This document shows, piece by piece, positions 7,076 through 10,237 of a stretch of DNA of 10,237 bases. The notes beneath the pieces are model-generated. The model worked only from the letters and a program-made list of their open reading frames with translations, ran no database searches and had not been told where the DNA came from. Made by a program: the position numbers and the translations under genes. The stretch is from JBEINZ01 sp040377825 (GTDB lineage Bacteria > Pseudomonadota > Alphaproteobacteria > Rhizobiales > Ancalomicrobiaceae), in the NCBI GenBank assembly GCA_040377825.1, contig JBEINZ010000108.1, positions 1 to 10,237 of the forward strand, given 5' to 3'. Numbering within the stretch: position 1 is the first letter of the stretch; each line of letters opens with the position of its first letter.

Positions 7076-8089
7076 ATGCTCAAGTATTTCCTTCGGCGCT
7101 TGGTCCTGACCCTACCGACCTTTCTCGCGCTGATGTTCGTGACCTTCATGATGATCCGCCTCGTTCCGGGTGACCCGATCGAGGCCCGAATTGGCGAGCG
7201 CGGGATTTCTCCCGAGCGCCTCGAACAACTTCGCCGCGAAATGGGGCTCGATCAATCGGTTTGGAAGCAATTCGGCGACTATGTCTGGAATGTACTCCAT
7301 GGCGATCTCGGCACGTCGCTGGTCAGCCACGAAAAGGTTCTGACTGAGTTCTTGACGCTCTTTCCCGCCACCGTCGAGCTTTCGCTCGCAGCAATGCTCT
7401 TCGCAGTGATCCTTGGCATCCCGGCCGGCGTGATCGCGGCGGTGAAGCGTGGGAGCGCATTCGATCATGGCGTGATGGGCGCGTCGGTCGTCGGCTTCTC
7501 CATGCCGATCTTTTGGTGGGGCCTGCTCCTGATCATGGTGGTATCGGTCGGACTTGGACTGACACCGGTGTCCGGCCGCATCGACCCGATCGCGTATTAT
7601 TTCCCTTCGGTGACCGGCTTCATGCTGATCGATTCCCTTCTCTCCGGCCAAGACGGAGCCTTCGCGGACGCCCTTCGGCATTTGATCCTTCCGACCATCG
7701 TGCTCGGGACAGTCCCGCTCGCCGTCATCGCGCGCATCACGCGCTCTTCGATGCTCGAAGTCCTGTCGGAGGATTATGTGCGCACCGCGCGCGCCAAGGG
7801 CCTATCGCCGTTTCGCGTGGTCGGGCTTCACGCGCTGCGCAACGCGATGATTCCGGTCGTCACATCGATTGGTTTGCAGGTCGGAACGCTGCTGGCCGGC
7901 GCGGTGCTGACGGAGACGATCTTCTCATGGCCCGGTGTTGGCAAATGGCTGATCGAGAGTATCGGCCGGCGTGACTATCCGGCCCTGCAGGGCGGCATCA
8001 TGCTGATTTCCTCAATCGTCATCGTCGTCAATCTCGTCGTGGACCTGCTCTACGGCGTGATCAACCCGAGGCTGCGTCATGGTCGATGA
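7076..8089 (+). CDS. dppB: Dipeptide ABC transporter permease DppB
   Basis: This 337-residue inner-membrane protein forms half of the translocation pore for dipeptides and matches the usual DppB length. An N-terminal membrane helix (about 9-28) is followed by the periplasmic loop with PGDP (31-34) and GERGISPERL (40-49), both typical of DppB. The BPD_transp_1 domain then gives further helices at about 98-123, 134-160, 203-222, 259-282 and 304-326. The cytoplasmic EAA-type loop that contacts the ATPases is EVLSEDYVRTARAKGLS (228-244). The family signatures SMPIFWWG and LTETIFSWPG are present. The ATG at 7076 is chosen because it begins MLKYFLRRL, as in DppB proteins, with GAAGG at 7067-7071; a TTG at 7034 would add a non-conserved stretch. 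Its last 11 bp overlap dppC. Expression probably depends on passage through the upstream hairpins. Confidence 0.95.
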   Translation: MLKYFLRRLVLTLPTFLALMFVTFMMIRLVPGDPIEARIGERGISPERLEQLRREMGLDQSVWKQFGDYVWNVLHGDLGTSLVSHEKVLTEFLTLFPATVELSLAAMLFAVILGIPAGVIAAVKRGSAFDHGVMGASVVGFSMPIFWWGLLLIMVVSVGLGLTPVSGRIDPIAYYFPSVTGFMLIDSLLSGQDGAFADALRHLILPTIVLGTVPLAVIARITRSSMLEVLSEDYVRTARAKGLSPFRVVGLHALRNAMIPVVTSIGLQVGTLLAGAVLTETIFSWPGVGKWLIESIGRRDYPALQGGIMLISSIVIVVNLVVDLLYGVINPRLRHGR

Positions 8090-9011
8090 AACCTCCGCGA
8101 GGGTCACAAATCCCCAGCCGGCGCCACCTGGCGCTCTGCGCGAATTCTGGGATTCGTTTTCCGAAAATCGCGGCGCGGTGGTTGGCCTCTTCATCCTGCT
8201 GGCGATCGGCCTCATGGCGATCTTCGCGGATTTCATCGCGCCTTACTCGCCGATCGAACAATATCGCGGCTTCACCAAGCTGCCGCCGGTGTGGGACGCG
8301 CGCGGCAATTGGGACTTCATCCTCGGCACCGACGCGCTCGGCCGCGACATGCTCTCCCGCCTCATTCATGGCGCGCGGATCTCGTTGTTCATCGGCATCA
8401 TGGTGATGGCGGTATCGATGGTCGTCGGCGTCGTTCTCGGGCTGGTTTCTGCCTTCGCCGGCGACTTCGTCGACAGCGTGATCATGCGGATCATGGACCT
8501 GATCATGGCTATTCCGAGCCTCGTGCTCGCGATCGTCATTGTCGCGGTGCTCGGTCCGAGCCTGACCAACACGATCGTCGCGGTGACGGTCGTCTATCTG
8601 CCGAATTACGTGCGGCTCGTGCGCGGCTCGGCGATGACCGAGCTCGGCAAGGATTATGTGACCGCCGCCCGCGTGGTCGGTGTCGGCCGGCTGCGCTTGA
8701 TGTTCAAGACGGTACTGCCGAATTGCATGGCGCCGCTTCTGGTGCAGGCGACGCTCGGCGTCTCCAACGCGATCCTGGAAGCCGCCGGCCTCGGCTTTCT
8801 CGGCCTCGGCGCCCAGCCCCCGCTCGCCGAATGGGGGTCGATGCTCGCCGACAGCCGGGAATTCATCCTGTCCGATCCATGGATCGTGACGCTCCCCGGC
8901 CTTGCCATCCTGATTACCGTCGTCTCGATCAATCTGTTGGGCGACGGCCTAAGAGACGCGCTCGATCCCCCGGCTCAAGAGGGGGTGAGGGGCATGCAAG
9001 ATGTGAAGTAG
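8079..9011 (+). CDS. dppC: Dipeptide ABC transporter permease DppC
   Basis: This 310-residue inner-membrane permease pairs with DppB. A cytoplasmic N-terminal tail ends in LREFWDSFSENRGAVVG (20-36), followed by the OppC_N membrane helix (about 32-52) and APYSP. The DppC/OppC signature ILGTDALGRDMLSRL (81-95) leads into the transport domain. The EAA-type loop is at about 187-203 (TELGKDYVTAARVVGVG), and GFLGLGAQPPLAEWG (239-253) is strongly characteristic. The protein ends LLGDGLRDALDP plus a short hydrophilic tail that is about a dozen residues longer than in E. coli. The ATG at 8079 overlaps the dppB stop by 11 bp in another frame, which suggests translational coupling and matched amounts of the two pore subunits. 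Confidence 0.95.
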   Translation: MVDETSARVTNPQPAPPGALREFWDSFSENRGAVVGLFILLAIGLMAIFADFIAPYSPIEQYRGFTKLPPVWDARGNWDFILGTDALGRDMLSRLIHGARISLFIGIMVMAVSMVVGVVLGLVSAFAGDFVDSVIMRIMDLIMAIPSLVLAIVIVAVLGPSLTNTIVAVTVVYLPNYVRLVRGSAMTELGKDYVTAARVVGVGRLRLMFKTVLPNCMAPLLVQATLGVSNAILEAAGLGFLGLGAQPPLAEWGSMLADSREFILSDPWIVTLPGLAILITVVSINLLGDGLRDALDPPAQEGVRGMQDVK

Positions 9012-9065
9012 CCAAGCCTTCGCCTCAACTGAGATCGTATCGATAGGGCAAAATCGGGAAACTCC

Positions 9066-10073
9066 ATGTCCCTCCTCGAAATTTCAAACCTCAGCGTCGA
9101 GTTCGAGACACGCTCCGGCATGTTTCGCGCCGTGGACGGCGTGTCGCTCGCGGTTGATCCGCGCGAGATCGTCGCGATCGTGGGCGAGTCCGGGTCCGGC
9201 AAATCGGTCGCGATGCTTGCGGTCATGGGGCTTTTGCCGAAGACGGCGCGCATCAGGGCCGAACGCCTGACCTTCAGCGGTGTCGATCTCCTCACGCTCG
9301 GCGGTCGCCAGCGCCGCGCCATCGTCGGCCGGCATATGGCGATGATTTTCCAGGAGCCGATGACGTCGCTCAATCCGTGCTTCACGGTCGGTTTCCAAAT
9401 CGAGGAAACACTGCGCGCGCATCTGAAGCTCGACCGGTCCGCGCGCCGTCGCCGGGCGATCGAACTCCTCGAACAAGTCGGCATTCCCGAGCCCGAAAGC
9501 CGCCTTTCGGCCTACCCGCATCAGCTTTCGGGCGGCATGAGCCAACGCGTGATGATCGCGATCGCCATTGCCTGCGGCCCGAAGCTGCTCATCGCCGACG
9601 AGCCGACCACCGCGCTAGACGTGACGATCCAGGCCCAGATCCTCGACCTTCTGGTCAAGCTGCGCGACCACACGGGCATGGCTCTCGTCCTCATCACGCA
9701 CGACATGGGCGTTGTCGCGGAGACCTCCGAACGGGTGGTTGTTCAATATGCCGGCCAGCAAGTCGAACTCGCGGTCACCGCCGATTTGTTCGCCGATCCG
9801 CATCATCCCTATACGCATGCCCTGCTCGCCGCGCTGCCTGAACGGGCGCGCGAGCGCCGGCTTGCGTCGATCGCCGGCGTCGTGCCAGGTCAGCACGATC
9901 GGCCGAAAGGCTGCCTTTTTGCGCCGCGCTGCGGGTTCACGCTCGCGCGCTGCCTTGTCGAGCCTCCGGTTGCGGCCAGCCTCGCGCTCGGCCGGGCGCT
10001 CTGCCACATGCCGCTTGTCGACGGACAACCGACCGACATGATCTTCGCTGGCCCGGAGAGCATTGACCTATGA
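9066..10073 (+). CDS. dppD: Dipeptide ABC transporter ATP-binding protein DppD
   Basis: This 335-residue cytoplasmic ATPase powers DppBC together with DppF. It has Walker A GESGSGKS (40-47), Q-loop FQEPMTSLNPC (95-105), ABC signature LSGGMSQR (154-161), Walker B LLIADE (174-179), D-loop ALD and switch histidine H212 in LITHD. The oligopeptide-type C-terminal extension is present with HHPYTHALLAALP (246-258), then four cysteines C283, C289, C296 and C313. These cysteines match the conserved set in DppD/OppD, linked with a [4Fe-4S] cluster in at least one structurally studied OppD as I recall. The ATG at 9066 follows a 54-bp gap after dppC with only a modest GGGAAA ribosome site, so some translation may rely on local re-initiation. 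The stop overlaps the next start as ATGA. Confidence 0.95.
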   Translation: MSLLEISNLSVEFETRSGMFRAVDGVSLAVDPREIVAIVGESGSGKSVAMLAVMGLLPKTARIRAERLTFSGVDLLTLGGRQRRAIVGRHMAMIFQEPMTSLNPCFTVGFQIEETLRAHLKLDRSARRRRAIELLEQVGIPEPESRLSAYPHQLSGGMSQRVMIAIAIACGPKLLIADEPTTALDVTIQAQILDLLVKLRDHTGMALVLITHDMGVVAETSERVVVQYAGQQVELAVTADLFADPHHPYTHALLAALPERARERRLASIAGVVPGQHDRPKGCLFAPRCGFTLARCLVEPPVAASLALGRALCHMPLVDGQPTDMIFAGPESIDL

Positions 10074-10237
10074 CGACGCCCGTCCTCGAAGCACGCGAAC
10101 TCCATCGCACCTATCAAGTGAGCCGCGGCCTTTTTGCACCGACCGCCGCCGTGAAGGCCGTGGCCGGCGTCTCCTTCTCACTCGCCGCCGGCCAAACGCT
10201 CGCCATTGTGGGCGAATCCGGATCCGGCAAGTCGACG
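10070..10237 (+). CDS. dppF: Dipeptide ABC transporter ATP-binding protein DppF, N-terminal part (3' end outside window)
   Basis: The first 56 codons of the second transporter ATPase are visible, and the frame is still open at the window edge. The start ATG shares an ATGA overlap with the dppD stop. The protein opens MTTPVLEARELHRTY, then has the DppF-typical insert SRGLFAP (18-24) ahead of VKAVAGVSFSL, and reaches the Walker A GESGSGKST (48-56) at the very end. The GLFAP segment before the VKAV strand separates DppF/OppF from DppD/OppD. The signature, Walker B and C-terminal regions lie beyond the window, so intactness cannot be judged. It should pair with DppD as an ATPase heterodimer on the inner face of the membrane. 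Confidence 0.92.
   Translation, partial: MTTPVLEARELHRTYQVSRGLFAPTAAVKAVAGVSFSLAAGQTLAIVGESGSGKST

Noticed and set aside
8967..8985. CCCCC and GGGGG inverted repeat near the dppC 3' end
   Set aside because: A 5-bp stem with a 9-nt loop, inside the coding sequence and without a T tract; probably codon-driven.

Overview
The window comes from a high-GC bacterial chromosome or megaplasmid. Protein style and gene combination suggest an alphaproteobacterium, probably of the order Hyphomicrobiales (rhizobia and relatives). That placement is an inference from recognised families; no rRNA or marker gene is present. All genes lie on the + strand, densely packed, with no mobile elements, tRNAs, CRISPR arrays or signs of recent transfer.

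Positions 1-5119 form a four-gene catabolic block. It holds the C-terminal part of an aldehyde dehydrogenase (cut by the window start), an iron-type (group III) alcohol dehydrogenase, a choline/ethanolamine-kinase-like phosphotransferase, and an 815-residue FAD/tetrahydrofolate enzyme of the dimethylglycine/sarcosine dehydrogenase family. Spacings are 30 bp, 30 bp and a 4-bp ATGA overlap, so this is very probably one operon. Alcohol and aldehyde oxidation next to a folate-linked N-demethylating flavoenzyme suggests use of a (methylated) amino alcohol such as choline or an N-methylethanolamine; the substrate is not shown by the sequence.

Positions 5120-5310 are a 191-bp non-coding leader with two modest dyads, ending in a strong Shine-Dalgarno sequence.

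Positions 5311-10237 are a dipeptide ABC transporter operon in the order dppA-dppB-dppC-dppD-dppF: periplasmic binding protein, two permeases and two ATPases, the last cut by the window end. Each product closely resembles its E. coli Dpp counterpart as I recall those sequences, including the ligand aspartate and four disulfide cysteines of DppA. The 166-bp gap between dppA and dppB carries a strong GC hairpin followed by a T-rich stretch, plus two further inverted repeats. This suits partial termination or 3'-end protection that keeps the binding protein more abundant than the membrane parts. dppB-dppC and dppD-dppF overlap and are probably translationally coupled.

I found no clearly novel system. 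The points worth following up are the kinase plus oxidase grouping, the altered C-terminal motif of the aldehyde dehydrogenase, and the structured dppA-dppB spacer.
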